Assembly (NCBI RefSeq): GCF_016758115.1
Contig: NZ_WIVG01000004.1
Coordinates: 4,836-68,835, forward strand
Length of the DNA: 64,000 nucleotides
Direction of reading: 5' to 3'
Source of the DNA: Lactococcus garvieae
GTDB taxonomy: Bacteria; Bacillota; Bacilli; Lactobacillales; Streptococcaceae
Shown one piece after another: positions 51,002 through 59,380 of this stretch; position 1 is the first letter of the stretch; each line of letters begins with the position of its first letter. The position numbers and the translations under genes were made by a program. The notes under the pieces were generated by a model. The model did not search any database, was not told where the DNA came from, and worked only from the letters and a program-made list of their open reading frames with translations.

Positions 51002-53640
51002 TGCTTATAAGCATTCATGATCAAACTTTGCGACGTGTAGGCTTTTTGAGTAACGAAAATCTGCATACTCCAGATTTTAAGAATGACAAGTTTCATCGTT
51101 ATCTCGCACAAGGAGCTTCTACTTTTGATTTTACGGTTAACAAACGTAAAAATGGAGTATTACAGGATTACGTAAAGTATTTGAATGAGCATGCCTATTT
51201 TAGTTTTCAATATGAGGGAGAAGACTTTCTTTTTGACTCGGTTATTGTAGAAGAAGACGACGATGAGATCACTTTTAATTGTTTGACGCTTAATCTTGAA
51301 ATGCGTAATGAAGAAGTCAAGAAACTAGAGAATTCAACCAGTCATGATATCCAATGGTATTTTGACAAGATGGGACTGATTAATTTCTCTCAAATTAAAT
51401 TGGGAAAAAATGAAGTATCAGACTATAGGCGAGTTATAAAGTACGACTCAGAAGATACAAAGCTTTCTCGCTTGATTTCTGTGATTCAAAATTTTGATGC
51501 AGAATTTGAATTTGTAACAAAATTAAAATATGATGGTACGCTTGATAATATTACTCTTAACATTTACAAGAAAAATGATGGAGGGAATGTTCAAGGTGTT
51601 GGCCAAAACCGGAATGATGTTATCTTAATTTTTGAAGAAAACGTCAAAGGAGTTTCAAGAAAAGTTGATAAATCTCAAATCTTTAATTCGCTTTTTGTAA
51701 CGGGGAAAAATGGGCTGAGTTGGAAAAATAAAGCTTGGTCTGTTAAGAACGCGGAAGGCGTAGAAGAATTTTATAAACGTGCGGGAGAAAGCTATGCGAA
51801 AGCGCCACTCTCTGCTCAAATGTTTCCTTCTCAAATTCAATCCACAAGAGGCGACATCTATACTAACAAAAACAAAGAAACGGAGTACACATCAGTAGAA
51901 GCTATGTGGGGTTATGCACTGAGTGAACTTAGGAAAAATGCTTATCCATTGGTTGAGTATGAGGTGTTGGCGACAAGTAGTGTCACTAGTTCAAATATGG
52001 GAGATGGAACACCGCTTCATATTGGGGATACTGTTCGCATTCAGGATATGAATTTCATGGATTCAAACGGGGATACGGGATTGTTCTTGTCGGCTCGAGT
52101 GTCTGAACTGGAAATTAGCTTTACAAATCCAACTCAGAATAAAATCAGTTTCTCAAATTATGTGAAATTAAAAAGTGAAGTTTCTGATGACCTCCTTGAC
52201 CGTATGCAATCAATCATTGAACAAAACGCTCCTTTTCGCTCTGAAATAAGGACTACTCAGGGGATTCAATTTAAGAATGGTACAGGGGCAACGGATTTAT
52301 CTGCGCATATTTTCAAGGGAAGAAATACAGTTGAAACCATAGCAGACAGCTACTCGTGGTTTAAAGATGGCGTGTCAATAGCAGAAACTCAAACAATAAG
52401 AGTAACTGCAGCAAGTGTACCAGAAAAAGCAGTTTATTCTTATGAAGCACGAATCAATGGTGCTGTTGTTGGGGCAGCATCTGTGACAATTACTAATGTG
52501 AATGATGGTAGAGATGGCATAGATGGTTTAGGAATCAAAGCAACAGATATTACTTACTCTCTTTCCCCAAGTGGGACAACAGCTCCAACTGATGGTTGGA
52601 CGAGTTCTGTGCCTAGCCTAATCAAAGGGAAATATTTGTGGACAAAGACAGTTTGGACTTATACGGATGATTCTTCTGAAACGGGCTATTCTGTTACGTA
52701 TATTTCTAAAGATGGAAATAATGGAGAAAAAGGTGATGCTGGAGAACCTGGTAAAGTTGTCCAACAAAGCACTGAACCTACAGAGCGTTTCAAGGCTATG
52801 CTTTGGCAATATACGGGAGATGTACCTCTTAAAGTGACAGGGATTACTGTACAGCCTAACATGACCTATGTTTGGAATGGAAGTGCGTGGCAAATATGGT
52901 TCTTGAATCCTGCGAATCTTCAAGCTGTCAATGCTTGGATTACCAACGCCATGATTGGAAATGCGGCGATTGATTTTGCCAAAATTGATTCAGCAACAAT
53001 CGAAAACTTAGCAGCCGTTAATTCCGTTCTAGGTGATGTCGAAGCTGGAAGTATAACCAATCCCTTCATCATTGATGCAGGAGATGGGCATAAGTACAAA
53101 GGAGAGTTGACTATTGGTAATTCAACGATTTCTATTCATTTTGAAACAGATGAAAATCCTACTAATAACTCGAGATTGCTTTTGTCACCGGGGAATGGTG
53201 TGACATTAAATGTACAAGACGGCGAAGGCGGACACAGTGGCGCTTCCTTTAACAATAATCAATTGGTTATTGTTAAAGGGAGTGATGAGTATGTTTTGTT
53301 AAATTCAAAAGAGCTAAAGTTTTCTTCAGATACAAAAACCCTCAATTTACCACTGAGCGGGGTCGTCAGTGCAAGTGTTTCCTATCAACGAAAAAACGGT
53401 GTAGTTTATATCACTGGCTCAGGAAATTGGGGAAATTTCCCAGATAACAAATCAAGAACCATGGGGAAACTTCCAGAGGGATTTAGGCCACCGGCCACTT
53501 GGGGGGCAGGAATGAACCCTCAAGGTGGGAAGCGATTAATGAGTGTTGCAGTTGAAACGAATGGAGATTTAAAAGTTACCTCTGATGCAGCGCAAAATAA
53601 TGTATATGCCCAATTTTCAATGAGTTATCCGGTGGACTAG
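51001..53640 (+). CDS. Tail-associated lysin/tail spike (Tal) with collagen-like and receptor-binding C-terminus
   Basis: The 879-residue protein has an N-terminal gp27/gp44-like hub domain (residues about 1-380, MLISIHDQTLRRVGFLSNEN). It then has fibre-like domains (about 415-500), a collagen-like GNNGEKGDAGEPG stretch near 575-590, and a C-terminal beta domain (about 700-879). I do not see an obvious peptidase motif. It is the likely adhesion part with Dit and the baseplate-like gene at 55051. Confidence 0.82.
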   Translation: MLISIHDQTLRRVGFLSNENLHTPDFKNDKFHRYLAQGASTFDFTVNKRKNGVLQDYVKYLNEHAYFSFQYEGEDFLFDSVIVEEDDDEITFNCLTLNLEMRNEEVKKLENSTSHDIQWYFDKMGLINFSQIKLGKNEVSDYRRVIKYDSEDTKLSRLISVIQNFDAEFEFVTKLKYDGTLDNITLNIYKKNDGGNVQGVGQNRNDVILIFEENVKGVSRKVDKSQIFNSLFVTGKNGLSWKNKAWSVKNAEGVEEFYKRAGESYAKAPLSAQMFPSQIQSTRGDIYTNKNKETEYTSVEAMWGYALSELRKNAYPLVEYEVLATSSVTSSNMGDGTPLHIGDTVRIQDMNFMDSNGDTGLFLSARVSELEISFTNPTQNKISFSNYVKLKSEVSDDLLDRMQSIIEQNAPFRSEIRTTQGIQFKNGTGATDLSAHIFKGRNTVETIADSYSWFKDGVSIAETQTIRVTAASVPEKAVYSYEARINGAVVGAASVTITNVNDGRDGIDGLGIKATDITYSLSPSGTTAPTDGWTSSVPSLIKGKYLWTKTVWTYTDDSSETGYSVTYISKDGNNGEKGDAGEPGKVVQQSTEPTERFKAMLWQYTGDVPLKVTGITVQPNMTYVWNGSAWQIWFLNPANLQAVNAWITNAMIGNAAIDFAKIDSATIENLAAVNSVLGDVEAGSITNPFIIDAGDGHKYKGELTIGNSTISIHFETDENPTNNSRLLLSPGNGVTLNVQDGEGGHSGASFNNNQLVIVKGSDEYVLLNSKELKFSSDTKTLNLPLSGVVSASVSYQRKNGVVYITGSGNWGNFPDNKSRTMGKLPEGFRPPATWGAGMNPQGGKRLMSVAVETNGDLKVTSDAAQNNVYAQFSMSYPVD

Positions 53641-53663
53641 AGGGGAGAAAGGAGAAAGAAGAG

Positions 53664-54002
53664 GTGGAACTAGAGAAAATAGTGATGCAGCATGATGACA
53701 AGCTGAAGCAACATGACAAAGAGTTGGCCCATCTCAGTGAGTTCACATCAGAAATGCGTAAGAACATGGATGAAAGCTTAACTCGTGTTGATGAGTCAAA
53801 TCGTTTTTTGCGTGAACAAAATACCAGACAGTCCGAGCAGAATACAGAAATCTTGCAGGCAATTTTAAATCGCAATCATCAAGCCGATATAAGAGATTAT
53901 GAGATGAAAATGCTAGACAAGCAGAATCTGTGGAAAGCTATCTTCGGTATTGGTGGAACTGTAGGTCTTATTGTCACTGCGGCACTTAAAATATTTTTTT
54001 AG
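53664..54002 (+). CDS. XhlA-like holin-associated protein
   Basis: The 112-residue protein has a coiled coil (residues 1-85, VMQHDDKLKQHDKELAHLSE) and one C-terminal membrane segment (AIFGIGGTVGLIVTAALKIFF), the XhlA/hemolysin layout. It starts with a GTG after AAGAGG. Its position before the holin fits a lysis cassette. Confidence 0.75.
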   Translation: MELEKIVMQHDDKLKQHDKELAHLSEFTSEMRKNMDESLTRVDESNRFLREQNTRQSEQNTEILQAILNRNHQADIRDYEMKMLDKQNLWKAIFGIGGTVGLIVTAALKIFF

Positions 54003-54014
54003 GAGGAAAAACAA

Positions 54015-54233
54015 ATGAATGTTAGTAATAAAGTTTATGACAGAGTGAAGTGGATTGTTCTTACTGTATTACCAGCTTTTAGTGCCTTTGTAGGCGTGTT
54101 GGGAAATGCTTATGGCTGGGAAGGCACGGATTTAGCAGTCATTACAATCAATGCATTCACTGTCTTTTTAGGAGCTGTTACAGGATATAGCTCTTATCAG
54201 TATGGCAAGAAAGAAGGAGAAGACCATGCGTGA
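54015..54233 (+). CDS. Holin
   Basis: The 72-residue protein has two hydrophobic segments (WIVLTVLPAFSAFVGVLG and LAVITINAFTVFLGAVTGY) and a charged end, like the phi LC3-type holins of lactococcal phages. It makes the lesion through which the endolysin reaches the wall. GGAGGAAAAACAA precedes the ATG. Confidence 0.85.
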   Translation: MNVSNKVYDRVKWIVLTVLPAFSAFVGVLGNAYGWEGTDLAVITINAFTVFLGAVTGYSSYQYGKKEGEDHA

Positions 54234-54360
54234 AGAAAAAGTTGAAAAAGTAGAGCAACCCCTAGGCATGCAACCTATGACGGCAGAAGAACGCAAGCAG
54301 TATGGCTTGCCCCCTTTGAAGGAGGAAACAGACAATGTGGAAACAAAAAGTAATACCTGA
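54226..54360 (+). CDS. Small ORF between holin and endolysin
   Basis: ATG at 54226 follows GAAGGAGAAGACC and opens a 44-residue charged frame (MREEKVEKVEQPLGMQPMTA onward) that stops at 54358-54360. It overlaps the holin end by eight bases and the endolysin start by 26. Good ribosome site and tight overlaps on both sides support a real gene; the function is unknown. Confidence 0.6.
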   Translation: MREEKVEKVEQPLGMQPMTAEERKQYGLPPLKEETDNVETKSNT

Positions 54361-55024
54361 TGTCAATGTGCCAGGCTACAGTGGTGGCTGTTTAGCCTAT
54401 GTGGATGACGGGATTAATCCCCCTAACCGCCAACCCACGGCACAAGTTTCTTGGCAACATGCAAAAGATATGAAAGTGGCTCATCCTCATGAAGAACCAC
54501 CGCTTCATGTTTGGGTAGCCGTTTATTATGAAATCTTGAATGGCCCATGGGCAGGTTATGGGCATGTGGCATGGTTCTATTCAGACGGAGTAAGCACACA
54601 AATTTATGACAGCGAATTTGGCTGTGGCAACCGTTCTGTGCCCTATTCGAGCGGTGCAGAGATGTATAACTATATGGGGTGGCAAATGCGCTATCTGGGC
54701 TGGTCTGAGGCTGTGGACGGCAAACAAGTTGTGACAGCGGCTAAAGAAGAGCCTCAAAAGGAAAGTATCCCTAGTTCATCATCTCAAGTTCCTAGATCAT
54801 CAAATCAAAAAGGAGAAATCGAAATGTATTTAATTCAAATTGTAGACACTAAAGGACCTCATAAAGGAAAATGGTATGTATCAAATGGTGTAAGTTGCCG
54901 TTACGTACGTACTCCACGTATGTTGGATAACTACAGAAACAAGTTTGGACAGCTCAATTTGCGAGTTGACAAGATGTATTCCAGTGAGTTGTTTAAAGAG
55001 TTTCCAGAAAATAAAATTTTATAA
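54335..55024 (+). CDS. Endolysin with C-terminal wall-binding domain
   Basis: The 229-residue endolysin has an N-terminal enzymatic domain with an active-site-like Cys and His (GYSGGCLAYVDDG at residue 19; GYGHVAWFYSD), a CHAP-like pattern. A Ser/Pro/Lys linker spans about residues 135-163, and a C-terminal domain from residue 164 (MYLIQIVDTKGPHKGKWYVS) looks like a wall-binding module. There is no signal peptide, so export depends on the holin. AAGGAGG precedes the start. An internal ribosome site and ATG begin at 54811. Confidence 0.82.
   Translation: MWKQKVIPDVNVPGYSGGCLAYVDDGINPPNRQPTAQVSWQHAKDMKVAHPHEEPPLHVWVAVYYEILNGPWAGYGHVAWFYSDGVSTQIYDSEFGCGNRSVPYSSGAEMYNYMGWQMRYLGWSEAVDGKQVVTAAKEEPQKESIPSSSSQVPRSSNQKGEIEMYLIQIVDTKGPHKGKWYVSNGVSCRYVRTPRMLDNYRNKFGQLNLRVDKMYSSELFKEFPENKIL
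54811..55024 (+). CDS. Internal in-frame start giving the separate wall-binding domain
   Basis: AGGAG at 54811-54815, after AAAA, lies eight bases before an ATG at 54824 that is in frame with the endolysin (codon 164). Translation there would give the 66-residue C-terminal wall-binding domain alone. Endolysins of some Gram-positive phages are known to make such a product, which joins the full-length protein in a hetero-oligomer. Confidence 0.6.
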
Positions 55025-55050
55025 AGCACACGATGTCAACCGGAGGCAAT

Positions 55051-56220
55051 ATGGAGAAAACCAAATTAAAATGGTTGAGCGGCTCAATCATCAAACAAGG
55101 GGATAGTTCCTCAGTCTTTAAATTAAAGCTGAAAACTGAGGATAATAAAAGTCTGAGCGGTCCAGCAGTCTTGGAGTTGATTAATGAAAAAAATGCCAAG
55201 GCGACATACGATGTGGAGGTAACCGAAAATGTCATTATGTTCAGCCTAGATAAGTCCTTACCTGTTGGCTTATACATTGTAGAGGTTGAACATGCAGGCT
55301 ATGTTTTCCCTTCTAAAAACTCGCCAGTATTGACTGTTACGGAGAATCTGGGCGACTACGTGAGTGAAGAAGTTGAAAAGCTTCTTGACCTTAAAGAATA
55401 TATCAAGAAATATCTGGAAGACTATCAAGTAGGCTCAATTGACCTTGATGAGCTAGCCAAAAAGCTCAATATCGAAGCGTATGACGATGAGCCGATAAAA
55501 GCTCAAATCAGCTCAATTCTTGGCGAAATTAGGGCATTAAAGGATAAAGTTGAACAATTAGTCACCTATGATGATACGGCGCTTAAAAACGAAATCAAGG
55601 CGCTTTCTGAACGTCTGGAAAACATCCAGCTGATGCCTGGACCAAGAGGAGAAACAGGACCTCGTGGTTTATCCGGTCAAGATGGAAAGTCTGCTTATCA
55701 GCTTGCGTTAGAGAATGGCTTTAGTGGTACTGAACAAGAGTGGTTGGTGAGCTTGAAAGGTGATTCTGGTGGCTCTGGTGGCGATTCTGAACGTTATGGT
55801 CCAACAGGCTGGTTCTTAGATCGTTCTGTGACACCTTGGCAGTTCCGTTTTGATAATGGTTCGAGCCTGACTCTTGGCAACGTGGACCAGAGAGCTTATA
55901 TCTACTCAGAAAGTTCCCCACTGACCATTGACAAGCTTTCTGAGTATCGTGTCATATTAAGCTTAATGCGAACTGCGAATGGTAGTACTCCTATTTCAAG
56001 TTGGAACACGGCGAATATTGTAGCCCGATTTTGGGGGAGCGCGGAGGTGACTAATCCTGTGAACGATTCTTCCCATTTTGACTTTAGCAAGGCGCAATAC
56101 AATCCAAGTGACTCGAGTGGTCCTTCAAAGCGTAATCAGCCTATTTTGATTCGGTGTTACTACGAGTTAGGTGTGTTTACAGAAGATGATATTCTGTCCT
56201 TTGGAGCAGTGAGAAAATGA
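55051..56220 (+). CDS. Baseplate/receptor-binding-like protein with collagen-like segment, after the lysin
   Basis: The ATG at 55051 is preceded by GGAGG at a spacing of four bases; an in-frame ATG at 55033 has no ribosome site. The 389-residue protein has a beta-rich N-terminal domain (KLKWLSGSIIKQGDSSSVFK), helical linkers (about 115-200), a collagen-like MPGPRGETGPRGLSGQDG, and a C-terminal beta head. This order resembles lactococcal baseplate upper proteins and receptor-binding proteins. Its place downstream of the endolysin is unusual, since tail-tip genes normally precede the holin. Confidence 0.65.
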   Translation: MEKTKLKWLSGSIIKQGDSSSVFKLKLKTEDNKSLSGPAVLELINEKNAKATYDVEVTENVIMFSLDKSLPVGLYIVEVEHAGYVFPSKNSPVLTVTENLGDYVSEEVEKLLDLKEYIKKYLEDYQVGSIDLDELAKKLNIEAYDDEPIKAQISSILGEIRALKDKVEQLVTYDDTALKNEIKALSERLENIQLMPGPRGETGPRGLSGQDGKSAYQLALENGFSGTEQEWLVSLKGDSGGSGGDSERYGPTGWFLDRSVTPWQFRFDNGSSLTLGNVDQRAYIYSESSPLTIDKLSEYRVILSLMRTANGSTPISSWNTANIVARFWGSAEVTNPVNDSSHFDFSKAQYNPSDSSGPSKRNQPILIRCYYELGVFTEDDILSFGAVRK

Positions 56221-56223
56221 TTT

Positions 56224-56252
56224 TATCCCAGCTTTGGCTGGGATATTTTTTG
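56224..56252 (+). terminator. Terminator of the late operon
   Basis: TATCCCAGC (56224-56232) pairs perfectly with GCTGGGATA (56237-56245) around a TTTG loop and is followed by TTTTTTG. Confidence 0.85.
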
Positions 56253-56320
56253 TTATATTTAAGGATGAGTGATTATAATGTTCTGCATACGATACTTTTT
56301 TCACAAATAAACTCCTAGCG

Positions 56321-56347
56321 GCTCGGTCGACTGATTGAGCTTTTTTT
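56321..56347 (+). terminator. Second terminator before the right-end cargo
   Basis: GCTCGGTC (56321-56328) and GATTGAGC (56333-56340) form an 8-bp stem with two G-U pairs and a GACT loop, then TTTTTTT. The left flank AAACTCCTAGCGGC repeats that at 26620. Confidence 0.75.
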
Positions 56348-56370
56348 GATATAATTGTCTACAAGAATAA

Positions 56371-57282
56371 ATGATAGACAGAGAACATTTACTAATGAAA
56401 AATGATACTATTGATTTTTGTACGGGGACTGTTGAAAGAATTAATTTTAGAATTAAAGGAAAAAACTTTAATAAAGAAGCTGGATATGATTTAAGAACAG
56501 TTGCAAAATCATTAGATGAGTTTGGTAAGATTATTGAAAAGGCATACCTTGTGACTATTAATGAACCGTCATTAACCAAAGAGAATAGAACCAATCTACA
56601 AATAAAATTAATGACTGTTGAAGATGGTTCTTTTCTCGGGGGTATTGATATAGGGATTGTTGGAACGACATTACAACTTTTTCAAACTATTGATGTAAAA
56701 AGTATAATTGAAGTTACTAAAGGAGCATTTGAATTCTTAAAATTAAGAAATAAATTTGCAAAAGAAGGCGTGCCTATGACTATTAATAATTCAGAAAATG
56801 GGATAGTAGTAATAAATACAGGAAACGGAAATGATGTACAAATTACAATACCTGAGAAATCAGTCGAATTAGCAGGTAAAGCTCAAAATAATTTTTCTGC
56901 CTTAGCAAAACTTCCTACCAAAGATGGAGAAGTTGATTCTATTACTATCGAAGAGGAAGGTGACTCAATATCTCCTGTTATAAAATTTGATAACACTATC
57001 AAAGAGAATTTTAAACCGAGTTCTGCGTATGAAAAAGATACGGTAGAAATTATAGGCCGAATAATATCAGCAACTGAGAAAACTGGGACAGGGAAAATCG
57101 TTGTGTCAGACTGTGCAGATATGCAAGCGGGAGAATATCCATTTGAGTTAATTGATAACTCTCCTTCCTTTTTTAAAGAAAAAGCATTTTCTGATGGGAT
57201 GAAATTTGTGGCATTAAGGAAAATTAAATATGATCCAGCTACGAACAAGAAAGAAGTCGAACTACTAAAGTTAATTAGTTAA
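56371..57282 (+). CDS. Unknown cargo protein
   Basis: I do not recognise this protein of up to 303 residues. The N-terminal part is an alpha/beta region with GTVERINFRIKGKNFNKEAG; a short hydrophobic GGIDIGIVGTTLQLF follows, and a beta-rich C-terminal half ends near KIKYDPATNKKEVELLKLIS. Promoter TGATATAAT (TATAAT at 56350-56355) would start the mRNA about nine bases before the first ATG. The second ATG at 56395 is an alternative. It has its own terminator, so it is a single-gene unit. A role in phage defence is possible from location only. Confidence 0.6.
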   Translation: MIDREHLLMKNDTIDFCTGTVERINFRIKGKNFNKEAGYDLRTVAKSLDEFGKIIEKAYLVTINEPSLTKENRTNLQIKLMTVEDGSFLGGIDIGIVGTTLQLFQTIDVKSIIEVTKGAFEFLKLRNKFAKEGVPMTINNSENGIVVINTGNGNDVQITIPEKSVELAGKAQNNFSALAKLPTKDGEVDSITIEEEGDSISPVIKFDNTIKENFKPSSAYEKDTVEIIGRIISATEKTGTGKIVVSDCADMQAGEYPFELIDNSPSFFKEKAFSDGMKFVALRKIKYDPATNKKEVELLKLIS

Positions 57283-57289
57283 TAATATA

Positions 57290-57313
57290 ATACCTATTTA
57301 TAGGTATTTTTTT
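57290..57313 (+). terminator. Terminator of the unknown cargo gene
   Basis: ATACCTA and TAGGTAT (57290-57307) enclose a TTTA loop and are followed by six to seven T. Confidence 0.75.
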
Positions 57314-57398
57314 ATTTTCCAAAAATTCAATGTTTTAAATTTTCATTTTCTATATAGAAGAATAATCATGTATTACAACATTTAGTTTTGCGTTTTAA

Positions 57399-57427
57399 TT
57401 GACAAAAAAACGAAACTGCGATAAACT
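57399..57427 (+). promoter_or_regulatory. Promoter of the Panacea-toxSAS operon
   Basis: TTGACA at 57399-57404 and TAAACT at 57422-57427 are separated by 17 bases. The flanks contain an imperfect inverted repeat (AGTTTTGCGTTTT and AAAACGAAACT) that could be an operator. The Panacea pseudogene starts at 57460. Confidence 0.65.
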
Positions 57428-57459
57428 GAGAAATGATACAATTAGGGGAGAGATTGCTC

Positions 57460-57952
57460 ATGGCTCATTCTATTTTTGAAATAGCTAATTGGTTTTTGGC
57501 TAAAGAATCTATGACACCAAAAAAACTTCAAAAATTAACCTACTATGCAGAAGCTTGGAGTCATGCGCTACTAGACCGTTCTATCGTTAATGATACTAAA
57601 TTTGAAACTTGGGCACATGGTCCAGTATCTAGTGAGCTATATGGTAAATATCGAGACTATGGTTGGAATGATATTCCTAAGTAAGATTCATATCCGAATA
57701 TAGGAGATACAAAAGACCTCGATTTATTAGAATCTGTATGGGAAACATATGGTGATATGAGTGCGAACGCGTTGGAAGCGCAGACTTATTCTGAAGAACT
57801 GTGGAAAAAGCTCGGAGACTAAAGATTTTCATAAGTTTACAGATGAGATTTTGTCTAAGCGTTTGACTATAAGTCAAGTTGATAAGCTTTTTTTGCGTAT
57901 AAAAGGTAAAGTTATTGAAAAAATGGAGAATGAAAGTGGAGCAAGAAATTGA
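57460..57952 (+). pseudogene. Panacea-domain (DUF4065/SocA-like) gene, broken by a stop and frameshift
   Basis: The start ATG at 57460 follows GGGGAGAG. The first 74 codons are a good Panacea domain (IFEIANWFLAKESMTPKKLQ, KLTYYAEAWSHALLD, FETWAHGPVSSELY). A TAA at 57682-57684 interrupts it; the same frame then continues with matching sequence (DSYPNIGDTKDLDLLESVWE, QTYSEELWKK) until a second stop. The last part (KDFHKFTDEILSKRLTISQV) is in another frame. One nonsense change and at least one small indel explain this. The remnant precedes and slightly overlaps the toxin gene. Confidence 0.8.
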
Positions 57953-58580
57953 TTCATATTTAGAAGTTCTTAAAGTCATAAATGAAATCAATAATTTACA
58001 TAAAGCTTTTTCTCTAGAACGAGCGGATTTTTTGAATTATAATTTAAGAAAAAATGTCAAAACTGTAGTTAATAGTTCAGGTATTAATGATAATTTTTCT
58101 GTCTTAATAAACCAGTATAAAAGAGAGTTGAATGCCAGTGTAACTTGTTTTCTAGATATACAAATGACTTTTCCTAACCTAAGATATCGTATAAAGCAAG
58201 GTGAATCTATTAGTGAGAAACTTCTCTATTATATGACTGATGCACACCAAAATGGTGAAGTTCCATTGAATAAGTGTTTGAATGATTTTCTTGGATTTAG
58301 AATATTGGTGCCTAACTTGGATGCGATTTATAATTGTCTAAATCTTGATGAAGATTTAAATAAAGTTGTTAAATTATATTTAAGAAAAGATGGTCAATAT
58401 AAAGGAGCGCATATATATTTTAAAAATGGCAATAATAAGTTCTTTCCGTGGGAATTACAGTTATGGGATATTGATCAGGCGGAGACAAATGAGTTGTCAC
58501 ATAAGGAACATAAGCAGAAACGTAAGTATATTTCGTTACCACAAAATTATCATGATGGAAATCTAGAAAAGGAGGGGTAG
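57936..58580 (+). CDS. RelA/SpoT-domain toxin (toxSAS-like)
   Basis: The C-terminal two-thirds carry the synthetase pattern: LRYRIKQGESISEKL, LNDFLGFRILVPNLDAIYNC, YKGAHIYF, and WELQLWDIDQAETNELSHKE ending HKQKRKY. There is no hydrolase or regulatory domain, so it is a small single-domain alarmone synthetase-like protein. Toxic relatives (toxSAS) either make (p)ppApp-type alarmones or pyrophosphorylate tRNA 3' ends; which one applies here is unknown. The start is probably the GTG at 57936, six bases after GGAGA (214 residues); TTG 57915 and ATG 57930 are alternatives. The partner antitoxin follows three bases later. Confidence 0.82.
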   Translation: MEQEIDSYLEVLKVINEINNLHKAFSLERADFLNYNLRKNVKTVVNSSGINDNFSVLINQYKRELNASVTCFLDIQMTFPNLRYRIKQGESISEKLLYYMTDAHQNGEVPLNKCLNDFLGFRILVPNLDAIYNCLNLDEDLNKVVKLYLRKDGQYKGAHIYFKNGNNKFFPWELQLWDIDQAETNELSHKEHKQKRKYISLPQNYHDGNLEKEG

Positions 58581-58583
58581 TAC

Positions 58584-59327
58584 ATGTATCAACATTTTAT
58601 AATAATTGCTAGTTCATATACAGAGGGTAGAAGAATTGGCTTTCATTTATTTGCAAAAGATCAAATAGAAAAAAATATTATCGAAGATAAGATGAGGAGA
58701 ATTAGCCAGATTAAGCGTGAAGATGTTGGTGTTCACTCTTTAATGACAGATAGTCCTAACTGGGAAAGTGTTATTAAATTGGATTCTTTCTTTGAAGATA
58801 TTATGGTATGTCAAAGCTTTGATGAATTTGAAGAAGTCTTAACATTTGATTCAAAAATAACAGCTATAGATATTGCTAAGTTCTTTTTATCTTTAAAACC
58901 TATGTCTCACCTAAAGATACAGAAATTAGTTTACTTGGCATATAAAGAATATCTTTTTAAATATAAACAGTCACTGTTTGAAGAAAAAATAGTTGCTTAT
59001 AAATACGGTCCTGTGGTAGAAGAAGTGTACCAAACTTTTAAAGAGTATGGTGCAAGTACAATTACAATGGATGATAGTACAGAATATATTTTAAAGGATA
59101 TACACTTTCCACAAGCTATGGGAAGGATGTTATTGGCAAGAGATGTGGATAAAATTGTACCCATTCTGTTAAAAATAGTTGAAGAATATGGTGATTTTAG
59201 TGGAGGAGATTTGGTTGATTTTACCCATGTAGAAAAAGGTCCATGGAGTACAGTTTATCAACCATATTTAAATTGTGAAATAACTGATGATGTAATTTTT
59301 TCACAAGGAAAATACGAAAAACTATAA
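58584..59327 (+). CDS. Panacea-domain antitoxin with N-terminal extension
   Basis: Residues about 92-230 form a Panacea domain (ITAIDIAKFFLSLKPMSHLK, IQKLVYLAYKEYLFKYK, VAYKYGPVVEEVYQTFKEYG, and LVDFTHVEKGPWSTVYQP). Residues 1-90 are an extra domain that I do not recognise. Panacea proteins neutralise several unrelated toxins, including toxSAS. GGAGGGG inside the toxin end is the ribosome site, so the pair is coupled, toxin first. It is intact at 247 residues. Confidence 0.83.
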   Translation: MYQHFIIIASSYTEGRRIGFHLFAKDQIEKNIIEDKMRRISQIKREDVGVHSLMTDSPNWESVIKLDSFFEDIMVCQSFDEFEEVLTFDSKITAIDIAKFFLSLKPMSHLKIQKLVYLAYKEYLFKYKQSLFEEKIVAYKYGPVVEEVYQTFKEYGASTITMDDSTEYILKDIHFPQAMGRMLLARDVDKIVPILLKIVEEYGDFSGGDLVDFTHVEKGPWSTVYQPYLNCEITDDVIFSQGKYEKL

Positions 59328-59346
59328 AAAGAATAAACAAATATAT

Positions 59347-59380
59347 AAAAACCATGTCTTGCCAGCGTGGTTTTTATTTT
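59347..59380. terminator. Bidirectional terminator between the toxSAS operon and YjbR pseudogene
   Basis: AAAAACCATG (59347-59356) pairs with CGTGGTTTTT (59366-59375), one G-U pair, followed by ATTTTTGG on the right and preceded by A-rich sequence on the left. It serves both convergent units. Confidence 0.75.
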
